Assembly (NCBI GenBank): GCA_000380225.1
Contig: KB904821.1
Location: 4,245,887-4,309,886 of the forward strand
DNA length: 64,000 bases
Reading direction: 5' to 3'
From: a filamentous cyanobacterium ESFC-1
Lineage (GTDB): Bacteria > Cyanobacteriota > Cyanobacteriia > Cyanobacteriales > Spirulinaceae
The translations under genes were made by a program, and so were the position numbers. This document shows, piece after piece, positions 16,911-26,519 of this stretch. The notes below the pieces were generated by a model. That model saw nothing but the letters and a program-made list of their open reading frames with translations, searched no databases and was not told the origin of the DNA. The number at the start of each line of letters is the position of its first letter. Position 1 is the first letter of the stretch.

Positions 16911-19900
16911 ATGTTAGGCAAATTCTCCACGTTGGTAGACCTCCTGCGCGACAGAGCGCTGCATCAACCCAAAAAAACGGCTTTTATCTTTTTGCCAGAC
17001 GGCGAAACGCCATCAGGAGGCTTAACCTACGGGGAACTCGAAAAACGAGCGCGGGCGATCGCGACACAGTTACAGGGGCAAAATGCCCAAGGGGAAAGAG
17101 CGCTACTCCTCTATCCGCCGGGATTAGAATTTATTGAAGCGTTTTTCGGCTGCTTATTCGCCGGGACGATCGCGGTTCCGGCTTATCCCCCGCGACGGGG
17201 CGCATCGTTAACCCGTTTAGAAGCCGTGGTGGCCGATGCTCGCGCCAAATATACCCTCACCACGCGATCGCTCCTCGATAGCATTCAAGGACGCTTCTCG
17301 CAAAACCTTTTACTCAAAGAATCTCTCCACTGGCTGACCACCGACAACATCGACACGGCTCAAGCGGACAATTGGCAAGACCCCAACATAGACTCAGAAA
17401 CCATTGCCTTTCTACAATACACCTCCGGTTCAACCGGAAACCCCAAAGGCGCGATCGTCAACCACCGCAACCTATTACACAACAGCGCCCTAATTAGTAT
17501 AGGATTTCGTCACGCCAGTAAGAGCGTGGTTTCTTGGCTGCCGTCTTATCACGACATGGGCTTAATTGGCGGGATTTTACAGCCGATTTATTTGGGGGTG
17601 TGTATGGTAATGATGCCCCCGGTGACCTTTCTCCAGCGGCCCTTGCGGTGGTTACAAACCATTTCTAAGTATCAGGCGACCGCGAGCGGCGGGCCGAACT
17701 TCGCTTATGAACTCTGCGCCAGTAAAGCCACTCCTGAAGCCCTAGAAAGCCTCGATCTCAGTTGCTGGGAAATTGCCTTTAGCGGGGCCGAACCGATCCG
17801 GGCCGAAACCCTCGATCGCTTTACTGAGACCTTTGCCCCTTGTGGCTTTCGTCGTCAAGTCTTTTTCCCCTGTTATGGCATGGCCGAGACGACTTTAATT
17901 GTATCGGGGGCCGATTACGCCACCCCTCCGATTCTCAAAACCGTAGACAGTCAGGCTTTGAGTCAAGACCGCATTGTAGAAACCCCTGACGAGGAAATGC
18001 CTACCCTGGTGAGTTGCGGTCAGCCCTTGGGGGATTTGCGCGTCGCGATCGCCCACCCGGAAACCGGCGAACCCTGCGCCCCAGACGAAGTGGGCGAAAT
18101 TTGGGTGTCAGGGGACAGTGTGGTGCAAGGCTACTGGAACCGCCCCGAACTCACTCAAGCAGTCTTCGGGGCGCACCTGAGTACCGGAGAGGGACCTTTT
18201 CTGCGGACGGGGGATTTAGGCTTTTTGCAAGACGGGGAATTGTTCGTAACCGGTCGCCGCAAGGATTTGATTATTATTCGCGGTCGCAACCACTATCCCC
18301 AAGATATTGAAAAAACCGTTGAAACCAGTCACCCGGCGTTGCGTATTGCTTGGGGGGCAGCGTTTGCGGTCGTGGTAGATGGTGAAGAAAGACTCGCGAT
18401 CGCCCAGGAAATCGAACGCAGTGCCTTACGCCAACTTAAAGATGATGCCCAAATTGCTGAAGTTACCCAAGCGATTCGCACTCGTGTAGCACAATATCAC
18501 GAATTACAGCCCTATGCCATTTTGTTGCTGAAAACGGGCAGTATTCCCAAGACTTCGAGTGGTAAGATTCAGCGTTATGCTTGTCGCGAGGGTTTTCTCA
18601 ATCATACCCTGGATGTTGTGGGGGAATGGCGAGTCAATTATCAGTCATCAGTCATCAGTCAACAGATTGAGGCAGTAGGCAGTAGGCAGTGGGCAGTCAA
18701 CAGTCAACAGTCATCAGTCGGCAATCGGCAATCGGCAATCGGGAATAGTCAACCAACAACTAACAACCAACAACTAACAACCAACAACCAACAACTAACA
18801 ACCAACAACCAACAACAAATCCAAACTTGGTTAATTGGGCAAGTTGCCGAACAACTGGGCTTAGATGCTGCGGTGGTAGACCCCCATCAACCCTTTGCCT
18901 ACTATGGCTTAGACTCGGTGGCGGCGGTGCGGTTAACCGGGGAACTCGAAGAATGGCTTGAGCGCAGTTTGTCCCCTACTTTAGCTTACGATTACCCGAC
19001 GATCGCGGCCTTGGCGGCGTATCTCAGTGGCAGCGAAGTAGTTGTGGCGACTCCTGGAAAAATTCGCTCAAAACCCCGTCTCAGCGACGATAAAATCGCG
19101 ATTGTGGGGTTGGGTTGTCGTTTTCCAGGGGCAGATAATCTCGAAGCTTATTGGCAGTTGTTAACGGGTGGCAAAGTGGCGATTCAAAAAAGCGATCGCC
19201 CCACCCTCAACGCTACTCCTGGGGGTTTTCTCGACCAAGTGGATTTATTCGATCCGCAGTTTTTCAATATTTCACCGCGAGAAGCCGAACGGATGGACCC
19301 CCAGCAACGGTTATTAATGGAGGTGACTTGGGAAGCCCTGGAAACCGGGGGAATTGCCCCTCAGACATTAGGGGGAAGTGCCACGGGGGTATTTGTGGGG
19401 ATTAGCAGTACCGATTATCTACAATTGCAAGCGTCATCGGAAGTTCCGGTCAATGCTTATGCGGGGACGGGAAATGCCCACAGTATCGCGGCCAATCGCT
19501 TATCCTATTTCTTGGATTTACGCGGGCCCTCTATGGCAATTGATACGGCTTGTTCGTCGTCGTTGGTGGCGGTACATTTGGCTTGTCAAAGTTTGCAATC
19601 GGGGGAATGCGACACGGCGATCGCGGGGGGTGTTAATGTTATTTTGGCCGGCGATCTTACCGATACGTTTACCCAAGCGGGAATGCTGGCAGAAGACGGG
19701 GTTTGTAAGACCTTTGATGCGGATGCGGATGGTTATGGCCGCGGTGAGGGTTGCGGTGTGGTGATTCTGAAGCGGTATTCTCAGGCGGTTGCTGATGGCG
19801 ATCGCGTCTGGGCTACCCTTGAAGGCAGCGCTTTGGTGCAAGATGGCCGCAGCAACGGTTTGACGGCACCGAATGGTATTGCTCAACAAACCGCGATCGC

Positions 19901-22900
19901 CCAGGCTTTAGAACGAGCCAATTTAGAAGCCAATGCGGTAAGCTACGTTGAAGCTCACGGGACGGGAACACCCCTTGGCGATCCGATTGAGATTAATGCC
20001 CTTAAAGCGGTGTTATTGCAGAATCGCGACCCAGAAAGTCCTTGTTGGTTGGGTTCGGTGAAAACCAATATCGGTCACTTAGAAGCGGCTGCGGGGATGG
20101 CAGGTTTAATTAAGGTGGTTTTGGCTTGCGATCGCGGTATTATTCCGCCGCATCAAAATTTACGCAGTCTCAATCCTCACATTCATTTAGAAAATACGCC
20201 TCTTAAAATTCCTACAACTGGGCAACGTTGGGAAGTTACAGAAAAGCGAATTGCGGGAGTCTCTTCTTTTGGCTTTGGGGGAATGAATGCCCATGTCATT
20301 ATTGCCGAAAGTCAGGTTGAAACGAAGACTCAGCCCTCAGAAGATGAGCGTCCTTTACACCTGTTAACTTTATCGGCTAAGTCGAAATCGGCTTTGCAAG
20401 ACCAAATTAAGCGCTATCGTGCTTATTTACAGGATGATCCAGAAGTAAATTTAGGCGGTCTCTGTTTTACGGCGAATACAGGGCGATCGCATTTTGATTA
20501 TCGTGCATCTTGGCTTGCCGCAAATACCGCCGATTTAGCCGCACAACTGAATGAAGAATTTAGCCCGAAAGCGAAAGCAACAACGAGTTTAAAAATCGCG
20601 TTTTTGTGTACCGGACAAGGTTCGCAGTATGCCAATATGGGGCGGGAGTTGTACGAAACGCAACCTGTTTTTCGCGAGATTATTGATTATTGCGATCGCG
20701 AGTTGCAGCCTCATCTCAAGCCCTCGTTGCGATCGGTGTTGTACGAAGCAGACCACAATAATCGAGTTAACGCCACGGCTTACACCCAACCTGCCCTATT
20801 TGCCATTGAATACGCGATCGCGCAGTTGTGGCAATCTTGGGGCATTGCTCCCGATGTTATTTTAGGTCACAGCGTCGGGGAATATGTCGCCGCTTGTATT
20901 GCCGGGGTTTTTAGTCTCGAAGACGGCTTAAAACTGATTACCGAACGGGCTAGACTGATGCAGGCTTTACCCCAAACTGGGTTAATGGCGGCGGTTTTTG
21001 CCGATGCAGAGACGATTGAAACGGTTATTCAGGATCGAGAAGTCACCATCGCGGCGTTGAATGCGCCTAATATTACCGTGATTTCCGGCACAAAACAGGG
21101 GATAGAAGACGCGATCGCCGCTTTTGATACAAGGGATATCAAAACGAAGGTTCTCAACGTCTCCCACGCCTTCCACTCGCCCCTCATGCAGCCCATGTTG
21201 GCTCAGTTCGAGCAGTTAGCCCGTAGCATTGAGTACCATCCCCCGCAAATTCCCTTGGTTTCTAACCTCACGGGGGAATTTGTCACGGCTGAAATTGCGA
21301 CTCCTGATTATTGGTGTCGTCATATTCTCGAACCTGTGCGCTTTGCTCAAAGTATGCAGGTGCTAGAAGCTCAAAAATGCAATACTTTTATCGAAATTGG
21401 CGCAAAATCAACCCTTTTGGGCATGGGGCGGCAATGTATTGCTAGTGAGGGCTTGTGGTTGCCGAGTTTACATCCCGAATTTGGCGATACGCAGCAGATG
21501 TTGGGCAGTTTACAACAACTGTATGAAAACGGCGCAAGTGTTGATTGGGCTGGGTTTGATTCTCCCTTTTCTCGCCAAAAACTTGCCCTCCCCACTTATC
21601 CTTTTCAGCGTCAACGCTATTGGCTCGAAGCCTTGGATCGCAAGGGCGGTGGGAGTTTGCGCCTTCCCGATTGGTTTTATCAAGTGGAGTATGAGCAATT
21701 ACCAATTACTAACAAAGAACTAACAACAAACAACAAACAACCAACAACAAATGACCAAGGACAAAAGACACAGGACAAATTGGTAATCTTTTGTGCTGAA
21801 AGGGAAACTGATTTTGCTGAAACCTTGGCTGCAAGCTGCAACAAGCAAGGGGGAAGCAGCGAGATTGTTGTGTTTGATGAAGCCTTCGATCCGGCGGTCA
21901 AATCTAGCTTTGAGCAGTTTTTCGCGGGATTAACTCAGCCTGTTACTCATATTATTTATGGGGGCGATCGCGTCAATCCCGATAACCTCTCTCTAGAGGC
22001 GATCGCGAATGCCCAAAAACAAGCCCACATCGGACTTTTACACCTCGTCCAAACCTTGAGCGATCGCCCTCACCCATCCCCAACCCCGCAGCTTTGGCTG
22101 ATCACCCATCAAGCCCAAAGTTTACAGCCCCAAGAGCGTGTTAACCCCATTGCGGCTTCGTTGTGGGGAATGGGACGCACTATTGCTTTAGAATTGCCCC
22201 AGTTGTGGGGGGGAATGGTGGATTTAGGCGCAGAAAGTCTCGATAGTGATGGGGCGATCGCGACGATTCTCAAGCCTCAAGGGGAAAATCAAATCTTATT
22301 ACGGCAAAATCGGCGCTATGTGCCACGTTTACGCCCCCAATCTTCGCCAAAGTCTAATAATCTGTCGATTCAAAGTGATGCCACTTATCTCATTACCGGG
22401 GGTTTGGGCAGTTTAGGGCTGAAAACGGCGCAATGGCTGATCGAACAAGGGGCAACTTCTTTGGTGTTAACCGGACGCAATGTGCCGCAAAATAATGCCA
22501 AAATTACCGCCTTAGAAGCACAAGGGGCAAAAATTACCTGTATTGCTGCCGATGTCACCGATCCGCAGGATGTGGCTTATTTACTACAAGAAATTGCCCC
22601 ACTATTGCCGTTACGGGGGATTATCCATGCTGCGGGAATCCTAGCTGATAATGCGATCGCGCAACAAACCCCATCGCAATTTGAAGAAGTGTTTGCACCA
22701 AAGGGCTTAGGGGCTTGGAATTTACACACAGCCACCCTCGATTATGACCTCGATTTCTTTGTGCTGTATTCCTCGATTGCGGCAATACTCGGATCGCCAG
22801 GTCAAAGTAATTATGCCGCAGCTAATGGCTTTTTGGATGGATTAGCTCGCGATCGCGCTGCCTTGGGTTTGCCCGCACTTAGTATAAACTGGAGTGCTTG

Positions 22901-25232
22901 GGGTCAAGGGGGTATGGCGCAACAACAAGAAAAACGCTTAGAAGCCTTGGGATTAAAACCCTTAGCACCGAATTTGGCAGTGAAGGCTTTATTTAGCGCA
23001 ATTTCTAGCCAAGACTCCCAGAAGCTCGTTATTGATGCCGATTGGCAAAAAGTCGCTGGGGTTTGGGGCGAAATTCCCCCCTTGTTGCGAGACTTGGTGC
23101 AGTTTCCCGAAACCGAAGAAACCCAGTCTTCTCCTTGGTTAGAGCGCCTACAAACCGCATCTCCTGACCAACAAACCCCCATCCTGCAAGATTACTTACA
23201 ACAGCAAATCGCTCAAGCCCTGCATCTGCAACCCCAACAAATCCAACCCTCTCGCAACTTATTAGACTTGGGCTTGGATTCGTTGATGTTAATGGAAACC
23301 ATTAACCAACTCAAAAACGATTTGCAGTTGTTGTTGTATCCCAGAGAATTTTATGAGCGTCCCCGGATTGATGCTTTAGCCGAATATATCGCGGCAGAAT
23401 TTAACCGCACTCATAACCCCACTAAGGACATCGCTGCTACAGATACCGCTTCCGAAGTGAGCTTAGAGATCGGCAGCAATACCACCGAAACTGGGCCAAT
23501 TTTAGAGCGCAAACTCGATCCGGCAGTATTTATCCTTTCTAGTCCGCGAGCCGGGTCTACTTTGCTGCGCGTGATGTTAGCAGGTCATCCTCAGCTATTC
23601 TCGCCGCCAGAGTTACATTTACTGCCATTTACGACCCTAGCCGAGCGCGAAACCGAGTTAGCATTAACGAATCTCGATGAAGGCTTGGTGCGAAGTCTCA
23701 TGGAATTATTCGAGCTAGATGCAGACGGCGCGATCGCCCTCACCGCCGAAATGAGCCATTCTGGGCTGAGTATTCCCGATGTGTACGCCAAACTGCAAAA
23801 AGGCGCTCAACCCCGTCTCCTGGTGGATAAATCGCCCACCTACGCCCTCCATCGCACCATCCTCGATCGCGCTGAGGCTTGGTTTGAGAAGGCGAAATAC
23901 ATCCATTTGATCCGCCATCCCTATGCGGTGGTAGAATCCTTTACCCGCTTGCGGATGGAAAAACTATTGGGCAATAATTCTGGGAATCCTTATGCTGTTG
24001 CTGAAAAAGTGTGGCGGACTTGTAATCAAAATATTCTCGACTTTGGGCAAACCGTAGATGACCGCTATTTGCTGGTGTATTACGAAAACCTCGTTAAACA
24101 GCCCCGTTGCGAAATGCGGCGAATCTGCGAATTTTTGGATATACCCTGGTCTGAAGCCGTTTTACAGCCCTATCAAGGCGATCGCATGACTGATGGGACT
24201 CAGCATAACTCCCTCTCCATTGGCGACCCCAATTTTAAAGAACGTCGCCAACTCGACCCCAGTTTAGCTGATGTTTGGCAAACCATTGAACTACCCCGTC
24301 CTCTCAATGCCAAAACCCAAGCACTAGCCGAGGGTTTAGATTATCCCCTCCCCCATCAAGTCAAGCCGCAACTAGGGGAAGCGACGATGCAAGAGCAATT
24401 CATCGACGTGCGGGGTCAAAAACTCTGCGTCTGTACTTGGGGAGATCCAGAGCATCCGCCGGTTTTACTGCTTCACGGTATCCTCGAACAAGGCGCAGCT
24501 TGGCAACCCACTGCTCAAGCCTTGGCTGCTCAGGGATATTGGTGTATTGCACCAGATTTACGGGGTCACGGACGCTCCGATTATGCTCCCGGTGGGGCTT
24601 ATCGCTTGCTTGATTTCCTCGGCGATCTTGATGTTTTGGCGCAAACCCTAAACCTCCAACCCTGCTTAGTCGTGGGTCATTCCTTGGGAAGCGCGATCGC
24701 GGCGTTGTGGGCAAGTGCGCGACCCTCTCGCGTTAAATCATTGGTTTTCGTTGAAACTGTACTTCCTGTAGAAAATAGCAGTGAAATTAGCGCTCAATTA
24801 ACCGCTCACCTCGATAGACTCCAGGTTGCGCCCCAACACTCCGTTTTTCCGAGTCTAGAAGTTGTGGCCAAACGCCTCCAAGCCGGGACTCCTGGGATTT
24901 CTGACGATCTCGCCCTCTTTTTAGCCCAACGGCACACCGAGCCTTGTGAGGGGGGTTGGCGTTGGCGTTGGGATGTTCGTTTGAGCGATCGCTCTAGCTT
25001 TGGTTTTGGCGGCTTATCCTTCGATCGTTCCCAATATCTCCAACTGCTGCAAGACCTTTCTTGTCCGATTACGCTGATTTATGGCGATCGCAGCACCTTC
25101 AACCGTCGCGAGGATTTAGTCGCTCAACAACAAGCTATGGCTTCTGCTCGTCGCTTCCAACTCCAAGGGGGTCACAATCTCCATCTCGATGCACCCGACG
25201 ATCTTGCCGATATTATCAGTGATGAATTATGA
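16911..25232 (+). CDS. ols: olefin synthase, type I PKS (FAAL-ACP-KS-AT-KR-ACP-ST-TE)
   Basis: 2773 residues. Domain order: fatty acyl-AMP ligase 1-~575 (YTSGSTGNPKGA ~168, KTSSGKIQR ~547); repeat-encoded linker ~577-637; ACP1 with Ser669 in GLDSV; ketosynthase ~727-1150 with Cys881 in DTACSSSL and His in EAHGTGTPLG and NIGHLEAAAG; acyltransferase ~1231-1560 with Ser1321 in GHSVGEY; a second repeat-encoded linker ~1596-1625; ketoreductase with TGGLGSLG ~1824 and Tyr1968; ACP2 with Ser2124 in GLDSL; sulfotransferase with PAPS motif SSPRAGSTLL ~2210; thioesterase with Ser2591 in GHSLGS. This is the architecture of the Synechococcus PCC 7002 olefin synthase. A fatty acid is activated, extended by malonyl-CoA, beta-keto reduced, sulfated, then hydrolysed and decarboxylated to a terminal alkene. 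All active-site residues seen are intact. accA lies nearby. Confidence 0.95.
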   Translation: MLGKFSTLVDLLRDRALHQPKKTAFIFLPDGETPSGGLTYGELEKRARAIATQLQGQNAQGERALLLYPPGLEFIEAFFGCLFAGTIAVPAYPPRRGASLTRLEAVVADARAKYTLTTRSLLDSIQGRFSQNLLLKESLHWLTTDNIDTAQADNWQDPNIDSETIAFLQYTSGSTGNPKGAIVNHRNLLHNSALISIGFRHASKSVVSWLPSYHDMGLIGGILQPIYLGVCMVMMPPVTFLQRPLRWLQTISKYQATASGGPNFAYELCASKATPEALESLDLSCWEIAFSGAEPIRAETLDRFTETFAPCGFRRQVFFPCYGMAETTLIVSGADYATPPILKTVDSQALSQDRIVETPDEEMPTLVSCGQPLGDLRVAIAHPETGEPCAPDEVGEIWVSGDSVVQGYWNRPELTQAVFGAHLSTGEGPFLRTGDLGFLQDGELFVTGRRKDLIIIRGRNHYPQDIEKTVETSHPALRIAWGAAFAVVVDGEERLAIAQEIERSALRQLKDDAQIAEVTQAIRTRVAQYHELQPYAILLLKTGSIPKTSSGKIQRYACREGFLNHTLDVVGEWRVNYQSSVISQQIEAVGSRQWAVNSQQSSVGNRQSAIGNSQPTTNNQQLTTNNQQLTTNNQQQIQTWLIGQVAEQLGLDAAVVDPHQPFAYYGLDSVAAVRLTGELEEWLERSLSPTLAYDYPTIAALAAYLSGSEVVVATPGKIRSKPRLSDDKIAIVGLGCRFPGADNLEAYWQLLTGGKVAIQKSDRPTLNATPGGFLDQVDLFDPQFFNISPREAERMDPQQRLLMEVTWEALETGGIAPQTLGGSATGVFVGISSTDYLQLQASSEVPVNAYAGTGNAHSIAANRLSYFLDLRGPSMAIDTACSSSLVAVHLACQSLQSGECDTAIAGGVNVILAGDLTDTFTQAGMLAEDGVCKTFDADADGYGRGEGCGVVILKRYSQAVADGDRVWATLEGSALVQDGRSNGLTAPNGIAQQTAIAQALERANLEANAVSYVEAHGTGTPLGDPIEINALKAVLLQNRDPESPCWLGSVKTNIGHLEAAAGMAGLIKVVLACDRGIIPPHQNLRSLNPHIHLENTPLKIPTTGQRWEVTEKRIAGVSSFGFGGMNAHVIIAESQVETKTQPSEDERPLHLLTLSAKSKSALQDQIKRYRAYLQDDPEVNLGGLCFTANTGRSHFDYRASWLAANTADLAAQLNEEFSPKAKATTSLKIAFLCTGQGSQYANMGRELYETQPVFREIIDYCDRELQPHLKPSLRSVLYEADHNNRVNATAYTQPALFAIEYAIAQLWQSWGIAPDVILGHSVGEYVAACIAGVFSLEDGLKLITERARLMQALPQTGLMAAVFADAETIETVIQDREVTIAALNAPNITVISGTKQGIEDAIAAFDTRDIKTKVLNVSHAFHSPLMQPMLAQFEQLARSIEYHPPQIPLVSNLTGEFVTAEIATPDYWCRHILEPVRFAQSMQVLEAQKCNTFIEIGAKSTLLGMGRQCIASEGLWLPSLHPEFGDTQQMLGSLQQLYENGASVDWAGFDSPFSRQKLALPTYPFQRQRYWLEALDRKGGGSLRLPDWFYQVEYEQLPITNKELTTNNKQPTTNDQGQKTQDKLVIFCAERETDFAETLAASCNKQGGSSEIVVFDEAFDPAVKSSFEQFFAGLTQPVTHIIYGGDRVNPDNLSLEAIANAQKQAHIGLLHLVQTLSDRPHPSPTPQLWLITHQAQSLQPQERVNPIAASLWGMGRTIALELPQLWGGMVDLGAESLDSDGAIATILKPQGENQILLRQNRRYVPRLRPQSSPKSNNLSIQSDATYLITGGLGSLGLKTAQWLIEQGATSLVLTGRNVPQNNAKITALEAQGAKITCIAADVTDPQDVAYLLQEIAPLLPLRGIIHAAGILADNAIAQQTPSQFEEVFAPKGLGAWNLHTATLDYDLDFFVLYSSIAAILGSPGQSNYAAANGFLDGLARDRAALGLPALSINWSAWGQGGMAQQQEKRLEALGLKPLAPNLAVKALFSAISSQDSQKLVIDADWQKVAGVWGEIPPLLRDLVQFPETEETQSSPWLERLQTASPDQQTPILQDYLQQQIAQALHLQPQQIQPSRNLLDLGLDSLMLMETINQLKNDLQLLLYPREFYERPRIDALAEYIAAEFNRTHNPTKDIAATDTASEVSLEIGSNTTETGPILERKLDPAVFILSSPRAGSTLLRVMLAGHPQLFSPPELHLLPFTTLAERETELALTNLDEGLVRSLMELFELDADGAIALTAEMSHSGLSIPDVYAKLQKGAQPRLLVDKSPTYALHRTILDRAEAWFEKAKYIHLIRHPYAVVESFTRLRMEKLLGNNSGNPYAVAEKVWRTCNQNILDFGQTVDDRYLLVYYENLVKQPRCEMRRICEFLDIPWSEAVLQPYQGDRMTDGTQHNSLSIGDPNFKERRQLDPSLADVWQTIELPRPLNAKTQALAEGLDYPLPHQVKPQLGEATMQEQFIDVRGQKLCVCTWGDPEHPPVLLLHGILEQGAAWQPTAQALAAQGYWCIAPDLRGHGRSDYAPGGAYRLLDFLGDLDVLAQTLNLQPCLVVGHSLGSAIAALWASARPSRVKSLVFVETVLPVENSSEISAQLTAHLDRLQVAPQHSVFPSLEVVAKRLQAGTPGISDDLALFLAQRHTEPCEGGWRWRWDVRLSDRSSFGFGGLSFDRSQYLQLLQDLSCPITLIYGDRSTFNRREDLVAQQQAMASARRFQLQGGHNLHLDAPDDLADIISDEL
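18640..18820 (+). repeat. in-frame heptad repeat insert in olefin synthase (FAAL-ACP1 linker)
   Basis: The coding strand here is built from CAGTCATCAGTCAACAG, GGCAATCGGCAATCGG and ACAACCAACAACTA units, the same families that fill intergenic gaps elsewhere in the window. They encode about 60 Gln/Asn/Thr/Ser residues (~577-637) with no stop. Flanking sequence is ordinary FAAL and ACP. Confidence 0.95.
21697..21786 (+). repeat. in-frame heptad repeat insert in olefin synthase (AT-KR linker)
   Basis: ACAACAAACAACAAACAACC-like units encode about 30 residues (KELTTNNKQPTTNDQGQ and neighbours, ~1596-1625) just after the AT domain ends. The reading frame stays open across the insert. Confidence 0.9.
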
Positions 25233-25435
25233 ACCAATGACCAATGACCAATGACCAATAACCAATGACCAATGACCAATTGTGGCAAATAACCCATAAG
25301 CAATGACCAATGACCAACAACCAATAACCAATGACCAATGACCAATTGTGGCAAATAACCCATAAGCAATGACCAATAACCAACAACCAATAACCAACAA
25401 CCAACAACCAATGACCAATGACCAATGACCAATAA
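25233..25435. repeat. heptad array AACCAAT/GACCAAT with 66-bp tandem duplication
   Basis: Units of CCAATGA/CCAATAA/CCAACAA (complements of the TTGGTTA/TTGGTCA family) fill the whole gap between the olefin synthase and the next gene. A non-heptad phrase, TTGTGGCAAATAACCCATAA, occurs twice with a 66-bp offset (tgtgg at 25281 and 25347), so a larger block has been duplicated in tandem. Confidence 0.95.
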
Positions 25436-25436
25436 A

Positions 25437-26354
25437 ATGACCCAAATCGAAAATCTCTTAGCCGTATTGTCTTGGGGATTTTATAAAACTAATAAACTGA
25501 TTATCAGCCAAATCTATAGGGTGTATTTAGCCATTAGTAGCCGCAAAAACTTGCGCTGGCGGGTATTATCGGCAAAAACCCTCAAAAATCCGGTGGGATT
25601 GCCCGTGATTATGACCAAGGGGCCGCGCTGGAATACTCACGCGATCGTCGCTTCCCTTGCGCCAATTTCGGTTCAATCTTCTCTGTCTGTTGAAGTCCCG
25701 GTGGCTGAAGCTTCCGCCGAATCTTGGACGGTGGTGGTGTATAGTCATCCCGATTACGAAACGATCGCGAATCTCGGTTCTTTGTCTTCTAAATCCGGTC
25801 AAGATTGGGCAACGGTACAACTTAAACCGGGGAAATATGCCCTAGTTTTACGGTATTACGAATGGGGCGAAACGGTAAAGTTGCCGACCATTAAAGCCGA
25901 CGATCGCGAGGTGTTGGCGGCTCAACCTCTGGCTGCGAATGTTAATGAGTTTCTGCACGAATTACAACATAATAAAAGCCTTTTTTATCGAGCGCTCCAT
26001 TATTATATATTTGTGATTTTAAAACAGCGAGACCGCTTGCCGGAAGCTTGGGTAAAACGGGAGTTTTTACCTGTGGGCGATCGCGATAATTATTTTGGTT
26101 ATGGCTATTGCGAAAAGGGAAATGTCCTTCAGTTTCAATTTGACCCCCAGTTACAAAAGTATTATAAAATCTATCTGACTTTGTATAATCGTTCGAGTTT
26201 TCCGACGTTTTGGACAACAATTTCTCAGGAAACTTATCAAACTAAACCGATTGCCCAAGACGGCTTTTACCTACTACGATTCCGCGCTCAATCCCCCGAA
26301 GCTACGGAAATCATCTCTCCCAACGATAGCCTCTGGCAAGTTAATCAGCAATGA
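25437..26354 (+). CDS. unknown protein downstream of olefin synthase
   Basis: 305 residues from the ATG at 25437. An upstream ATG at 25425 falls inside the repeat (ATGACCAAT) and probably does not count. I do not recognise the family. The N-terminal ~45 residues contain a weak amphipathic or hydrophobic stretch (LLAVLSWGFYKTNKLII). Residues ~60-140 look like a beta-sandwich domain (PVIMTKGPRWNTHAIVA, SWTVVVYSHPDYE, KPGKYALVLRYYEWGE). The rest is helical, then beta (YYKIYLTLYNRSSFPTFWTTI). The gene lies ~200 bp after ols on the same strand and before accA, so a role tied to hydrocarbon formation or handling is a reasonable inference but not shown. Confidence 0.75.
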   Translation: MTQIENLLAVLSWGFYKTNKLIISQIYRVYLAISSRKNLRWRVLSAKTLKNPVGLPVIMTKGPRWNTHAIVASLAPISVQSSLSVEVPVAEASAESWTVVVYSHPDYETIANLGSLSSKSGQDWATVQLKPGKYALVLRYYEWGETVKLPTIKADDREVLAAQPLAANVNEFLHELQHNKSLFYRALHYYIFVILKQRDRLPEAWVKREFLPVGDRDNYFGYGYCEKGNVLQFQFDPQLQKYYKIYLTLYNRSSFPTFWTTISQETYQTKPIAQDGFYLLRFRAQSPEATEIISPNDSLWQVNQQ

Positions 26355-26518
26355 ACAATTTACAATGAACAATTTACAATGAACAATTTACAATGAACAA
26401 TTCATAATGAACAATTTACAATGAACAATTTACAATGAACAATTAATAATAACCAATAACTAACAACAAACAACAAACAACAAACAACGAATAACCAACA
26501 ACAAACAACAAACAAAAC
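26353..26518. repeat. short-unit repeat array (ACAATTTACAATGA, AACAAAC)
   Basis: Tandem copies of a 14-bp unit ACAATTTACAATGA, then AACAAAC/AACCAAC units, fill the gap up to the accA ATG at 26520. No room is left for a normal Shine-Dalgarno site. Confidence 0.92.
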
Positions 26519-26519
26519 C

